Origin: Martinezella rhizogenes
GTDB taxonomy: Bacteria > Pseudomonadota > Alphaproteobacteria > Rhizobiales > Rhizobiaceae
DNA length: 64,000 nucleotides
Direction of reading: 5' to 3'
Assembly (NCBI RefSeq): GCF_000799715.1
Contig: NZ_JUHG01000002.1
Coordinates: 62,001-126,000, forward strand
Positions 18,838-28,176 of the stretch are shown here, in pieces. The notes below the pieces were generated by a model. It was not told the origin of the DNA. It ran no database searches and worked only from the letters and a program-made list of their open reading frames with translations. Every line of letters starts with the position of its first letter. Within the stretch, counting starts at the first letter, position 1. A program made the position numbers and the translations under genes.

Positions 18838-21309
18838 TCAAACTTCGATTATTCGCCGGCTACCGATGGCTTTGATCTGACCCGCAGGAACCGTCTCGGT
18901 CGTCGTTCCCGCTCTCGGATGCAATCTTAACCGCCTCGTGACACCAGGCGCCAGATGGAACCAGTCATCCTCCACCCGATAGGCTTCGAAATCGACCTGG
19001 ACCGACTGCGCCAACCGATCGCTGCGCAGATCGAGGAACCAGTCGCCATCCTGCTGTGAAACGGATGCCGCGATTTCCGCCGCGTGGAAGGCTTTCGTCC
19101 TGCCTAAAGGAAAATGGAAAGCCTCAGCAATCAGCGTGCCCGTGTCTCGTGCCGTAAGCTGCGCCACCGTGACATCATGCGACGGCGGACCAAAGCGGAA
19201 GGCATAAGTGGTATCGAAGAAGGCGCCGAACAGATCGGTACAGGCGATCTTGTTCTTGGAACGAGCCTCGATCGATAGCTCTCGTTTTCCACCCACGCCC
19301 CTCTGCCGTCCGTCGCGCAGGCAGGAGACTTCAAGATCGAGCTCAAGCGCCAGATCACTCTCGTTGATCACATGCACGTCGAGGCCGTTCGTACCCTCGT
19401 CGGTCAGCAGCACCTGCACCGGCCGGAAGGCGCGGCGCAGCGCATACCATACGGGCTTTGGTTCGCCGGTCGAATCGATCACGCCCCAGCCGGGGCCGGG
19501 CAGCAGATCCTGCAGCGTCCAGACAAGGGCGCCGTTGCAGCCAGAACCCTGCCTGCGCCATTCCGTATAGGTCGCCTCTGCGACTTCGCCGGTGACAGCA
19601 CGCGACAGAGCAAGATAGAGGTCAGAGTCCTCCCGCCGCAGCCGATCCGGCTCGAAACCGTAGAGCTCTCTAAGATAATGATCCCGCACATCCTCGAAAT
19701 CCCAGGAGGCGCCGCGATCGCGCGGCACGCGCTCCTTCCATAGCGGACTATGCACCGGAGGGACCGGCAGATGCCGCGACAGCGTCCTGGCCTGCGGCAC
19801 ATGCGCGAAAGCCAGGCTTTCCGCCGCGAAACGGACATCAGCACGACGCGCGTCGGCGAGCGGCCGCATATAGGCGCCGACGCCGTAATAATGCGTCACC
19901 CCCTCATTCGCGGAAAACGGCATGGCGCCGCCGGAAGGCGAGTTGACGACATAGGGCACATCGGGCCGCAGCGACTGCACGACCGCTGGAATGATCTCCT
20001 CGACGATCGGGCTTGCCCAAAACCGTTCCGGCAAACCAAGCATCGCGGCCTGCTGATGCATTTCGCTGCCGCCGCAAAGCACAGCGAGCGAAGGCGACAA
20101 CCTCGTGCCGGAGAGAAACTGCGAGACTTCCGCCTCGACATGGGCGTTAAAATCCTTGTCGCCCTTCGGATAATCGAAATTGGCGAACATGAAATCCTGC
20201 CAGACCAGCAGACCCAGCTCGTCGCAGAACTTGAAGAACTCCGGCGTCTCATAGGCCATGGTACCGCCGATGCGGATCATGTTCATGCCGGCCTCCGCCG
20301 CCAGCCGCAGCCAGGGCTCGTAATCGTCGCGGCCACCGGGCAGCCGCACGATATCCGCCGTCGTCCAGACCGCGCCACGGCAGAAGATGCGCTCGCCATT
20401 GAGGATCAGGCCGAAATCCCGGCCATCCGTGCCGCGATCGATGGCGAGCCGGCGAAAGCCGGTACGTCCGAGCGGATGCTCGACGCCATCGATCATCAGC
20501 GTAACGTCATGGAGATGCGGTGTGCCATGCGTATGCAACCACCATGGCGTCACGCCAGGAATTTTCAGGATCGCCGTGCAGCGGCCATGGCTATCTCGCT
20601 CGAAAGCCTGCTCGACCTCGCCGCAGCGGAGGATGACCTCGCTCACATGTCCTTCGATCGACAGCGAGGCATAAAGCCGTCCCTCGCCGTCCTCCAACAG
20701 GTCTGGACGCAGCGAAAGGTCGCGAATGATTGGCTTCTGCGGACGCAGCAGCGACACCGGTCGCCATGGCCCGACGGCCTGGATTTCCGGGCACCAGCCG
20801 GGCATGTGGCCAAGCAGGGTCGTACGCACCAGCCGCAACCCTTGCGGCGTGATCATCTGCGGCCGCCAGCGGGCGCGCGGGCCGGGCTCAGTAAGGCGCG
20901 GCTCCAGCGCTCTGAAACACAGCGCCAATTCGTCGCCGCCCTGCAGATGGACGGCAAGATCATGCGCTTCGAACATGCTCTCGGAGACGAGGATTTTCCG
21001 TCCGTTCAGGAAGACTTCGCAGAGCGTCGCCAATCCCTCGAGCCGCAGCACGGCATCGCCGGCCTCGGCATCGACCAACCGGCAGAGATACCAGGCGTCC
21101 CGGTCGTTGAGCGGATGCGGATGTTCCCGGTCGAAAAGCCCGGCCTTTTCCAGTGCCTCGGCCACGGTGCCTGGCACCGGCGCCGGGATGAGACCGGCTG
21201 AAGACGACAGGTCCGACGGCGAAGCGCAGGCACCCGCATCCGTCAGAACCAGATTCCATCCTTCGCTCAGCGGCGTCTTGCCGCTGATATCAGCCAAACG
21301 CCCGTGCAT
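18838..21309 (-). CDS. Glycoside hydrolase family 2 protein, beta-mannosidase-like
   Basis: An 823-residue GH2-fold enzyme: N-terminal jelly-roll (about 1-180), immunoglobulin-like domain, TIM barrel (about 290-560) and C-terminal beta domains. The barrel begins with FCRGAVWTTADIV and GMNMIRIGG, typical of beta-mannosidases. The acid/base Glu is likely in VLCGGSEMHQQ (about residue 416), where most relatives have a GNNE-like motif. The nucleophile is likely Glu in FAAESLAFAH (about 497). No signal peptide is visible, so it probably works in the cytoplasm. Its ATG is 7 bases after the DUF1839 stop, at the end of the carrier-protein operon, an unexpected partner. Confidence 0.85.
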   Translation of the reverse strand: MHGRLADISGKTPLSEGWNLVLTDAGACASPSDLSSSAGLIPAPVPGTVAEALEKAGLFDREHPHPLNDRDAWYLCRLVDAEAGDAVLRLEGLATLCEVFLNGRKILVSESMFEAHDLAVHLQGGDELALCFRALEPRLTEPGPRARWRPQMITPQGLRLVRTTLLGHMPGWCPEIQAVGPWRPVSLLRPQKPIIRDLSLRPDLLEDGEGRLYASLSIEGHVSEVILRCGEVEQAFERDSHGRCTAILKIPGVTPWWLHTHGTPHLHDVTLMIDGVEHPLGRTGFRRLAIDRGTDGRDFGLILNGERIFCRGAVWTTADIVRLPGGRDDYEPWLRLAAEAGMNMIRIGGTMAYETPEFFKFCDELGLLVWQDFMFANFDYPKGDKDFNAHVEAEVSQFLSGTRLSPSLAVLCGGSEMHQQAAMLGLPERFWASPIVEEIIPAVVQSLRPDVPYVVNSPSGGAMPFSANEGVTHYYGVGAYMRPLADARRADVRFAAESLAFAHVPQARTLSRHLPVPPVHSPLWKERVPRDRGASWDFEDVRDHYLRELYGFEPDRLRREDSDLYLALSRAVTGEVAEATYTEWRRQGSGCNGALVWTLQDLLPGPGWGVIDSTGEPKPVWYALRRAFRPVQVLLTDEGTNGLDVHVINESDLALELDLEVSCLRDGRQRGVGGKRELSIEARSKNKIACTDLFGAFFDTTYAFRFGPPSHDVTVAQLTARDTGTLIAEAFHFPLGRTKAFHAAEIAASVSQQDGDWFLDLRSDRLAQSVQVDFEAYRVEDDWFHLAPGVTRRLRLHPRAGTTTETVPAGQIKAIGSRRIIEV

Positions 21310-21316
21310 CGGATCC

Positions 21317-22276
21317 CTAAAGCTTTTGTTCCAGCAGCCCCATCATGGAATCCCATGCATCCGCCGCCGGATCAAGCGCCGTCTGCAACGGCTCAAATTT
21401 CTTGCGCGTTATGGCGCGGGCGAGCTGAAACTGCACGGATTTCGCCACTTCAGAAATCCGCCGTGCCTGCGCGGAAACCTCGGCAAAATCCGCCGACAGC
21501 CAATCGAGATGGCTGCCCGCCAGCTCGAAATTGGCACCGAGCTGGCGCAGCGTGTTGAAGGCATATTTATGGAAGAAACCGAAGGGCCGCTCGGCCAAGG
21601 CCTCCACCTGCGCCGGGAAAACCGCCGCGAAAGCGCGGATGGGATTGGCGACGGGACGGCGGCGGAAATGGAGAGCCAGGAGCTGTCTCGACGTCTGCCG
21701 GATAGCCGCCTCGCCGGGCTTGATCTGCGGAAACTTCGCGAATTCCGTATAGGGCAGGAAGGGCAGATCTTCGTCCGTCAGATGCAGCTGGAACAGTCCG
21801 TCGAAATCCTCGCCCGTGAGGTGAAAGAAACCACCATTGTGGAAATAATCGAGCTTGCGGCCCGCCAGATCCAGCCGGTTAATGGCGACCGTCGTCTTGC
21901 CATGCTCACGGCGATAACCGACGCCCTGCGTGTCGGGCATGTAGAAGGAATCCATCTCGACGAGGCAGAGCCGGCCGCGGCTGATCTGCTCGGCGACATG
22001 GCGCTCAACCTTGTCGTAGATCGCCAGCTCCGTGCAGCGGATGCCGTAGAGAGCCTCTAGATCCTCGAGCGGCGCCTTGAAGAATGTGAACTGATCGCCC
22101 TCGAAATCCTGGCCCATCGTAAAACCGAGCATGGCTTCCGGCGGCAGTTTCAGGCTCGCCAGCACTTCGATCCAGAGATCGATATAGCAATTGGTTTCCG
22201 GCCACATGCGCTCGCTGTCGTGCAGCGCATGTGGTTTGTAGGCGGCAGGATCCAGGCCCGCAAAGATGGAAGCCAC
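21317..22276 (-). CDS. DUF1839 family protein
   Basis: A 319-residue protein of the DUF1839 family. The GTG at 22276 is the only sensible start after the ligase stop; the frame remains open into the ligase gene but without homology-like sequence. Recognisable segments are ETNCYIDLWIEVLASL, DFEGDQFTFFK, LVEMDSFYMPDT, DYFHNGGFFHLTGEDF and FHKYAFNTLRQLGANFELA. Function is unknown. The Cys, the multiple His and the Tyr-rich motifs suggest an enzyme, possibly a transferase using the aminoacyl carrier protein (inference from position only). It is translationally coupled on both sides. Confidence 0.85.
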   Translation of the reverse strand: MASIFAGLDPAAYKPHALHDSERMWPETNCYIDLWIEVLASLKLPPEAMLGFTMGQDFEGDQFTFFKAPLEDLEALYGIRCTELAIYDKVERHVAEQISRGRLCLVEMDSFYMPDTQGVGYRREHGKTTVAINRLDLAGRKLDYFHNGGFFHLTGEDFDGLFQLHLTDEDLPFLPYTEFAKFPQIKPGEAAIRQTSRQLLALHFRRRPVANPIRAFAAVFPAQVEALAERPFGFFHKYAFNTLRQLGANFELAGSHLDWLSADFAEVSAQARRISEVAKSVQFQLARAITRKKFEPLQTALDPAADAWDSMMGLLEQKL

Positions 22277-22278
22277 GA

Positions 22279-23187
22279 TCAGCCCCACAGCGCCTTGCGC
22301 ACGCTCTCGGGCCAATCCTTGGTATCGAGACCATGATGATGGAACAGCGCCAGCGCGATGCGCTCCAGGCCGAAGCCGACGCAGGCCGTATGCGCCACAC
22401 TGCCATCCGCAAAATTCAGGCCCCATTTCGCGCCGAAGGCGTCCTGGTGATAGTTGAAGCTCATGCAGGCGGTCGGGTTGGCGGACGATGTGATCGGGAT
22501 CAGCAGCTCGAACTTCAGGTTCTGGTCGCGCTGGTTGTTGGCGAGCATCTTGCCGGCGCGGCCGAAGAAGGGATCGTTGGCAACATCGATGACGACGTCG
22601 AGGCCGACGGCCTTCATCATCTCGATACCGCGATCCATCCAGCTCTGGCGGAAGTCGGTCACATGCGTGTCAGTGCCCATGCAGACATATTCGCGCATGC
22701 GGAACAGCTGCTGGCGAGCCGGATCCTTGGAGGGCTCATGGCGGAAGCAATAGGATTGCAGGTCGAACAGCGCACCGGATTCCGGCAGGGGACCGCGCTT
22801 GGCGACGGTCGGATAAAGCGGATAGCAGGCCGCCGGCGTCAGCACGATATCAGTCGCTTGCTGATCCTTGGTCCAGTCCTCACCGACTTCCATACATTTC
22901 AGCAGGCTCATATGGTCGAGCTCGCTGCCGCAGAAGCTGTGCACCGTACCGGCGAGCTGCGGAAAACTCTTCATGTAGCCGCTGGTCTCGAAGAAGGCGC
23001 GGTTCATGCCCGGCGGAAAGCGAATGGCTTCGGCGCCATCGGCACCGCCGAACTTGTCGATCAGCCGCTCGAAGGCGGCGATGACATCTTCGAACTGGCC
23101 GCTGCGGCCATAAAGACCGTCAACGCCGGTGTCGATCAGAAGACCGGATTCGAAAAGGCGGTCGAGAAACGATGTTTGCATATCCAT
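22279..23187 (-). CDS. Amino acid:[carrier protein] ligase (class II aaRS homologue)
   Basis: A 302-residue protein resembling the catalytic core of seryl-tRNA synthetase but lacking the N-terminal tRNA-binding coiled coil. Motif 2 is [20 protein letters not shown] and motif 3 [12 protein letters not shown]. The conserved Cys in HSFCGSELD and the later Cys in [10 protein letters not shown] fit the zinc-binding residues of this family. Known members activate glycine or alanine with ATP and load it onto the phosphopantetheine arm of a small carrier protein rather than tRNA. Here the carrier protein is encoded two genes upstream in the same operon, strongly supporting the assignment. Which amino acid is used cannot be told. 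Confidence 0.9.
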   Translation of the reverse strand: MDMQTSFLDRLFESGLLIDTGVDGLYGRSGQFEDVIAAFERLIDKFGGADGAEAIRFPPGMNRAFFETSGYMKSFPQLAGTVHSFCGSELDHMSLLKCMEVGEDWTKDQQATDIVLTPAACYPLYPTVAKRGPLPESGALFDLQSYCFRHEPSKDPARQQLFRMREYVCMGTDTHVTDFRQSWMDRGIEMMKAVGLDVVIDVANDPFFGRAGKMLANNQRDQNLKFELLIPITSSANPTACMSFNYHQDAFGAKWGLNFADGSVAHTACVGFGLERIALALFHHHGLDTKDWPESVRKALWG

Positions 23188-23192
23188 GACGA

Positions 23193-24380
23193 TTACCCCA
23201 ACAGGCTGGTATCTTGTTTGTGGACGAGCAGCATGGTCGACGTATTGCCGAGAATGCGGTCATTCGAGATCATCAATTGAGCGGAATGGGCGTCACGCAG
23301 ATGGCGTCCGAGGCTATAGGGCGTGCCGTTCTTGTAGCCCATGATGCCGCAGATCAGCATGGCGTGGTTGATAATCGGCAGGATCATCTCCGACGACGCA
23401 ATCTTGACGTTGTTCATCGCCACGGCAAAGGCCATCGAGGACAACCGATCGGCATCGGCCTTCGCCTCTTCGTAGGTTCTCAGCCCGGCGACGACATTGG
23501 ATTTCACCATCTGCAGCAGGCCGGAGACTTCCGCCAGCCGCAGCGCGCCGGGCGGTGACGAGCCGGGCGATTTGCGGGCGGCGGCGCGTACGAAAGCCTG
23601 GGCGCGGGCAACGGCATCGGCGGCGATGCCGTACCAGACACCACTCCAGAGCAGATGCGAGCTTGCCAGCATCGACTGCGCGGCAATCTCGGCAAAGGGT
23701 TTCGGCAGGATCTGCACGGCCGGCGCTTCGCCCTTGAAGAGGAAGCCGTCGGAACAGGTGCCGCGCATGCCGAGCGTGTTCCACTCGACGGAGCGTTCAA
23801 GCGTATATTGATTTCTCAGAAAAACGGTCAGTACCTGATCGGACGAAGCCGCTTCGGCATGGCTGCGCGAGGTGATCAGGATCGCATCGGCATGGGCGCC
23901 ATAGGAGATGACGGTCGCGTCTTTCTCCAGAAAACAGGTCTCGCCCTCGACCTTGATGGCGCAAATGCTGTTGCGCAGATTGCCGCCGATCCCACCTTCC
24001 GTGGTCGCCGAGGCCAGCAGAAGCTGTTCCTTGGCGATGCGGCGCATGAAATCACGGTGCCAATCGCTGCCGGCGCCGTGTTCGACCAGGCTCGACAGCT
24101 TGATCTGATGCATGGCGAAAACCATGGCACTGGCGGCACAAGCCTGCCCGAGGATGGAGCAAAGCTCGGCGATCTCGGTGATCGACGCGCCCTCGCCGCC
24201 GAGATCGGCGGGAATCTGGATCGACAGCAGCTTCTCGGCCCGCATCGCCTCGACTGCCTCGCGTGGGAAGCGGCCTTCGACGTCGACCGCATCGGCATAC
24301 TTGCCGGCAATCGCCGCGACACGCGCGGCCCGCGCCGTCATCGTGTCGTCTGCCCCGACCAAAGCGACCGCCACGTTCAT
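23193..24380 (-). CDS. Acyl-CoA dehydrogenase family protein
   Basis: A 395-residue flavoprotein of the acyl-CoA dehydrogenase fold: N-terminal helical domain ([25 protein letters not shown]), middle beta domain ([16 protein letters not shown] as the flavin/substrate strand, [14 protein letters not shown]) and C-terminal helices. The start ATG overlaps the carrier-protein TGA by one base. Lying between a carrier protein and an aminoacyl ligase, it may oxidise an aminoacyl- or acyl-group held on that carrier, as dehydrogenases do in carrier-bound amino acid pathways (inference). A catalytic Glu could not be placed with confidence. Confidence 0.88.
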   Translation of the reverse strand: MNVAVALVGADDTMTARAARVAAIAGKYADAVDVEGRFPREAVEAMRAEKLLSIQIPADLGGEGASITEIAELCSILGQACAASAMVFAMHQIKLSSLVEHGAGSDWHRDFMRRIAKEQLLLASATTEGGIGGNLRNSICAIKVEGETCFLEKDATVISYGAHADAILITSRSHAEAASSDQVLTVFLRNQYTLERSVEWNTLGMRGTCSDGFLFKGEAPAVQILPKPFAEIAAQSMLASSHLLWSGVWYGIAADAVARAQAFVRAAARKSPGSSPPGALRLAEVSGLLQMVKSNVVAGLRTYEEAKADADRLSSMAFAVAMNNVKIASSEMILPIINHAMLICGIMGYKNGTPYSLGRHLRDAHSAQLMISNDRILGNTSTMLLVHKQDTSLLG

Positions 24381-24631
24381 CAGGCGACCTTTCGGCTGTC
24401 CAGGATCATGCCGACCGTCTTTTCGATGGCAACGATGCTGGCAAAGGACTTGCGGTTGAGCAGATTGTCGGGAAATTCGATATCGAAGGCATCCTCGATA
24501 CCGAGCATCAATTGCACCGACGCAAAGGAAGACAGCCCCGCCACATAGAGATCGGCATCATCGGCAATCTGATCCATGGTCACGGGAAGCGCGCCGAACT
24601 TGGCCAGCAAATCGCGAATCGTCTCATTCAT
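24380..24631 (-). CDS. Acyl carrier protein-like (phosphopantetheine) protein
   Basis: An 83-residue acidic four-helix carrier protein; start 24631 follows GGAGGG by 7 bases. The attachment serine lies in LYVAGLSSFASVQLM, equivalent to the GxDSL motif of ACPs, near residue 37. IEDAFDIEFPDNLLN forms the recognition helix. It differs from housekeeping AcpP by GLSS in place of the usual DSL. It is the first gene of a five-gene minus-strand operon with the aminoacyl ligase, so it is very probably the aminoacyl acceptor. Confidence 0.9.
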   Translation of the reverse strand: MNETIRDLLAKFGALPVTMDQIADDADLYVAGLSSFASVQLMLGIEDAFDIEFPDNLLNRKSFASIVAIEKTVGMILDSRKVA

Positions 24632-24986
24632 CCGTAGTCCCTCCAGGCAATCGCAACATGACGGCGACAACACCGCCTTAATCTTGAGCCAGGAAGTAAC
24701 AGGTAAAATAGAACATTCCGCTAAGCGACGTGGTAAATATAACCAGGATATACTTGGCAAGAAAATCTGATATTTAAGCGAAACCTAAATGAAGTTTACG
24801 ATATTTAAGCCATACAACCTATCGTTTATGAGGCAATATCTTGGAATTCTAAAATTTACAGGGGATTGCTTGCGAAAAAATGGCACTTGTCGGCAAGGTT
24901 AATGTGCCGATTTGTGAAAGGCTTTTCACTCAGAAAAAGCCATGTAGCGACCGCCGTGACGTAAGAAGAAACACAATATAGCCGCC
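24632..24986. other. AT-rich intergenic region with 31-bp-spaced direct repeat
   Basis: 355 bases without a gene, clearly AT-richer than its surroundings. It must hold the promoter of the carrier-protein operon and the end of epmB. A perfect 11-base direct repeat GATATTTAAGC occurs at 24769-24779 and 24800-24810, starts 31 bp apart, roughly three helical turns, as for a paired regulator site. Confidence 0.5.
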
Positions 24987-26039
24987 CTACTCCTTCGGCG
25001 GATAGACATGCTCGCCGCCGCGATAGTCCGAGATGGAATAGCAGCCTTCGCCGACGTCACGAACCGCGCTCTTGCCGATATCCGCCTTGCCGTGGCCACC
25101 GGGAATGTCGAGAATATAGGTTGGCTGGCAAAGGCCGGAGATACGGCCGCGCAACGCCGCGACGATTGCCTGGCCCTCCGCGATCGTCAGCCGGAAATGG
25201 CTGGTGCCGGGGGCAAGATCAGGGTGGTGCAAATAATAGGGCTTGATCCGAGTTTCGACGAAAGCCTTCATCAATGAAGCCAGCACGTCCGGATCGTCAT
25301 TGACGCCCTTCAGCAGTACGGACTGGCTGACCAGAACGATGCCTGCATCCACCAGCTGGGCGCAGGCGGCGCGCGCCTCCGCCGTCAGTTCGCGCGGATG
25401 GTTGGCATGCAGCGCCAGATAGACGGTCTTGCCGCTTGCCTTTAGTGCCGCAATCAGCGCTGCGTCGATCTTCAGCGGATCGACGACGGGCACGCGGGTA
25501 TGGAAGCGGACGATTTTCACATGCTCGATATCGGCAAGCTGCCGCAGCATCTCCTCCAGCCGGCGTGGTGACAGCACCAGCGGATCGCCGCCGGTGAGGA
25601 TGACCTCCCAGATCTCCTGATGATCGCGGATATAGGAAAAGGCGGCATCCAACGCCGCGCCATCCAGCGTCCCGAGCCCTTGCGGCCCGACCATCTCGCG
25701 GCGGAAACAGAAACGGCAATAGACCGGGCAGACATGCACGGCCTTCAGCAAAACGCGGTCGGGATAGCGATGGACGATGCCCTCGACCGGACTATAGGCA
25801 TGATCGCTGATCGGATCGGCTCGCTCCTCCGGCGTGACGACGAGTTCGGCCATATCCGGCACGAATTGCCGGGCGATCGGGTCGGCGGGGTCGGCCTTGT
25901 CGATCAACCGGGCAATCGTCGGCGTCAGGGCGATGGCATAACGCTCCGCCACCGCCTCGAGCGAAAGCGCCTCGGCGCTATCGATCAGTCCGGCCTGCTC
26001 AAGGTCATCGACAGTTCTGATTGGGCGCATCACATTCAT
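24987..26039 (-). CDS. epmB: EF-P beta-lysylation protein EpmB (lysine 2,3-aminomutase family)
   Basis: A 350-residue radical SAM enzyme. The cluster-binding motif CPVYCRFC (Cx3Cx2C) follows LLKAVHV at about residue 110, and ILTGGDPLVLSPRRL lies in the barrel. The C-terminal region ends YPPKE and lacks the extra domain of catabolic lysine aminomutases, as EpmB does. It converts (S)-lysine to (R)-beta-lysine for modification of EF-P. Its ATG overlaps the epmA stop (ATGA at 26036-26039) and efp is divergent next door, which settles the choice over a catabolic role. Confidence 0.92.
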   Translation of the reverse strand: MNVMRPIRTVDDLEQAGLIDSAEALSLEAVAERYAIALTPTIARLIDKADPADPIARQFVPDMAELVVTPEERADPISDHAYSPVEGIVHRYPDRVLLKAVHVCPVYCRFCFRREMVGPQGLGTLDGAALDAAFSYIRDHQEIWEVILTGGDPLVLSPRRLEEMLRQLADIEHVKIVRFHTRVPVVDPLKIDAALIAALKASGKTVYLALHANHPRELTAEARAACAQLVDAGIVLVSQSVLLKGVNDDPDVLASLMKAFVETRIKPYYLHHPDLAPGTSHFRLTIAEGQAIVAALRGRISGLCQPTYILDIPGGHGKADIGKSAVRDVGEGCYSISDYRGGEHVYPPKE

Positions 26040-27100
26040 GAACCAAACTCCGATACTGGCGCCCAGAGCACCTGCTCGATCCTGGAAGCCCCGGTTGCCA
26101 ACATTACCAGTCGGTCGAAGCCCAGCGCAATGCCGCTCGCCTCCGGCATGACGGCCAGCGCCTGCAGAAAATCCTCGTCCAGCGGATAGGTCTCGCCATA
26201 GATGCGCGCCTTCTCCGCCATCTCGATCTCGAACCGCCGCCGCTGCTCCGCAGCATTGGTGAGCTCGCCGAACGCATTGGCAAGCTCGACGCCGCAGGCA
26301 TAGAGCTCGAAACGCTCGGCGACACGATGATCCCGAGCCGAAGGCCGGGCAAGCGCCGCCTCCGAAACCGGATACTCATCGAGGATCGTCGCCCGGCCAA
26401 ACCCGAGGTAGGGCTCAACCTTCTCGACCAGCACGCGGCTGAAAAGGTCGGGCCAATGGTCGTCATCGGCAACCCGCATGCCGACACGCCGCATCTCGGC
26501 CGCCAGATGCTCGCGATCCGTCGACCCGTCGCGGCCGACCGACCCGAGCAGATCGATCCCGGCATGACGCTCGAAGGCGGCGGCAACGCTGACACGCTCC
26601 GGCGCGAGGAACGGATCGGTTTCGGCACCGCGATAGGTCAGCTTTTGCGCCCCGACCGTCTCCGCCGCCAGCGCCAGCAACTGGGCGCAATCATTCATCA
26701 GCGTCTCATAAGTTTCGCCGGCCCGATACCATTCCAGCATGGTGAATTCCGGATGGTGCAGCGGCCCGCGCTCGCGATTGCGATAGACATGAGCAAAACA
26801 GGCGATGCGTTCCTCGCCGGCGGCAAGCAGCTTCTTGCAGGCGAACTCCGGCGAGGTATGCAGATAGAAGGGCGCCGCCTGGCCGTCCGTCGTCAGCGCC
26901 TCGGTGACGAAGGCATGTAGATGCGCCTCATTGCCCGGTGACACCTGCAGCGTCGCCGTATCGACCTCGATGAAGTCGTTACGCGCGAAGAAACCGCGCA
27001 GCGCCGCCTGGATGGCGTTGCGGCCAAGAAGGAACGGCCGCCGGTCCGCATGAACGCCGCGGGTCCACCAAGGGGACGCTCTGCTGCTCGTTGGCTCCAT
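26036..27100 (-). CDS. epmA: EF-P--lysine ligase EpmA (GenX/PoxA)
   Basis: A 354-residue class II synthetase resembling the catalytic core of LysRS without the anticodon-binding domain, the EpmA pattern. Motif 2 is FAHVYRNRERGPLHHPEFTM and motif 3 SGIALGFDRLVML. Start 27100 is preferred to the upstream codon at 27124. It attaches beta-lysine to the conserved Lys of EF-P. It is divergent from efp and overlaps epmB. Confidence 0.93.
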   Translation of the reverse strand: MEPTSSRASPWWTRGVHADRRPFLLGRNAIQAALRGFFARNDFIEVDTATLQVSPGNEAHLHAFVTEALTTDGQAAPFYLHTSPEFACKKLLAAGEERIACFAHVYRNRERGPLHHPEFTMLEWYRAGETYETLMNDCAQLLALAAETVGAQKLTYRGAETDPFLAPERVSVAAAFERHAGIDLLGSVGRDGSTDREHLAAEMRRVGMRVADDDHWPDLFSRVLVEKVEPYLGFGRATILDEYPVSEAALARPSARDHRVAERFELYACGVELANAFGELTNAAEQRRRFEIEMAEKARIYGETYPLDEDFLQALAVMPEASGIALGFDRLVMLATGASRIEQVLWAPVSEFGS

Positions 27101-27250
27101 CACTCGCTTTCTTCTCCGGACCACCGGGGGTGGGGGTAGCTATTTCCGCTGATTTAGGGTAGTTGCGCCCCCAAGCAAACAATAGCTGCGTCTCGAGGTG
27201 CACTTTGACAGTCCTCTACGACGCAAAACGCAGCGTTACAAGGAAGTCTT

Positions 27251-27820
27251 ATGGTCAAGGTCATCGCCTCTTCGGTCCGCAAGGGCAACGTTCTCGACGT
27301 CGACGGCAAGCTCTACGTCGTTCTCACCGCCGCGAACTTTCATCCGGGCAAGGGTACGCCGGTCACGCAGGTCGACATGCGCCGCATCGTCGACGGCGTT
27401 AAGGTGTCCGAACGCTGGCGCACCACCGAGCAGGTCGAGCGCGCTTTCGTCGAAGACGTGAACTTCCAGTATCTCTATGAAGACGGCGAAGGCTTCCACT
27501 TCATGAACCCGGTCTCCTACGATCAGGTCGTCGTCGATGTCGAAACCATGGGCGACCAGAAGGCCTTCCTGCAGGAAGGCATGACCTGCGTCCTGTCGAT
27601 GCATGAAGGCATTGCGCTGGCGCTTCAGCTGCCGCGCCACGTCACGCTGGAAATTGCCGAGACGGAACCGGTCGTCAAGGGTCAGACGGCATCGTCTTCC
27701 TACAAACCTGCTATCCTGTCGAACGGCGTGCGCACCCTGGTGCCGCCGCACATCAACGCCGGCACCCGCGTCGTCATCGCCACGGAAGACGTTTCCTACG
27801 TCGAGCGCGCCAAGGACTGA
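27251..27820 (+). CDS. efp: Translation elongation factor P
   Basis: A 189-residue EF-P with three beta-barrel domains. The modified lysine lies in FHPGKGTP at residue 34, in the loop that reaches the ribosomal peptidyl-transferase centre. The usual C-terminal signature is replaced here by [25 protein letters not shown] sequence at the end. AAGGAAG precedes the ATG and a TTGACA lies at about 27207. EF-P relieves stalling at polyproline; modification is provided by the adjacent epmA/epmB. A strong terminator follows. Confidence 0.96.
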   Translation: MVKVIASSVRKGNVLDVDGKLYVVLTAANFHPGKGTPVTQVDMRRIVDGVKVSERWRTTEQVERAFVEDVNFQYLYEDGEGFHFMNPVSYDQVVVDVETMGDQKAFLQEGMTCVLSMHEGIALALQLPRHVTLEIAETEPVVKGQTASSSYKPAILSNGVRTLVPPHINAGTRVVIATEDVSYVERAKD

Positions 27821-27843
27821 GCGATCGGCCTTGTGGTTTTATG

Positions 27844-27875
27844 AAAAACGCCCTGTCTTACGACGGGGCGTTTTT
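27844..27875 (+). terminator. Rho-independent terminator of efp
   Basis: Perfect arms AAAAACGCCC (27844-27853) and GGGCGTTTTT (27866-27875), with a short loop and a T-run inside the second arm, 24 bases after the efp stop. Confidence 0.9.
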
Positions 27876-27921
27876 GCTTTTGGGGTCCTGGTATGACGAT
27901 GGCGAGACGAATGCTTGAAAT

Positions 27922-27937
27922 ACCTAAGTTGTTAGGT
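27922..27937. promoter_or_regulatory. Candidate operator of the DUF4160/DUF2442 pair
   Basis: ACCTAA-GTTG-TTAGGT, a perfect inverted repeat with 6-bp arms, ends 11 bases before the DUF4160 start, where an autorepressor would block initiation. Assignment is from position only. Confidence 0.45.
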
Positions 27938-27948
27938 TATTTTCTCTC

Positions 27949-28176
27949 ATGGTCACGATTCTTCGTCAGCATGGGATGCGCTTCGTCATCTATACCGCCG
28001 ACCACGAGCCTCCCCATGCGCATGTTGTCGGTGAAGGTGAAGCGCGTATCGATATCGTCAATCTATCGGTCATCACTCAAGGCGGGATGTCTGACAGAGA
28101 CGTTCGTCGAGCGGTGGAAGTCATAGAAGCGAACCAGCAATTGTTCCTCGACACCTGGAGAAAGTATCATGGTTGA
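27949..28176 (+). CDS. DUF4160 domain-containing protein
   Basis: A 75-residue protein with the DUF4160 signature DHEPPHAHVVGEGE around residues 18-31, then a helix VRRAVEVIEANQQLFLDTWRKYHG. The compact His-containing motif recurs in a family often found next to DUF2442 proteins and suspected to form toxin-antitoxin-like modules. Its end overlaps the DUF2442 start by 8 bases. Function unproven. Confidence 0.85.
   Translation: MVTILRQHGMRFVIYTADHEPPHAHVVGEGEARIDIVNLSVITQGGMSDRDVRRAVEVIEANQQLFLDTWRKYHG

Noticed and set aside
18649..18930. 93-residue plus-strand open frame
   Set aside because: It runs into the 3' end of the GH2 gene, with no ribosome site or family pattern.
22279..23187. Truncated seryl-tRNA synthetase
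   Set aside because: The core is complete, with motifs 2 and 3 and the Cys residues of the carrier-protein ligase family, and the carrier protein is in the same operon.
24987..26039. Catabolic lysine 2,3-aminomutase
   Set aside because: Overlap with epmA, adjacency to efp and the short C-terminus favour EpmB.
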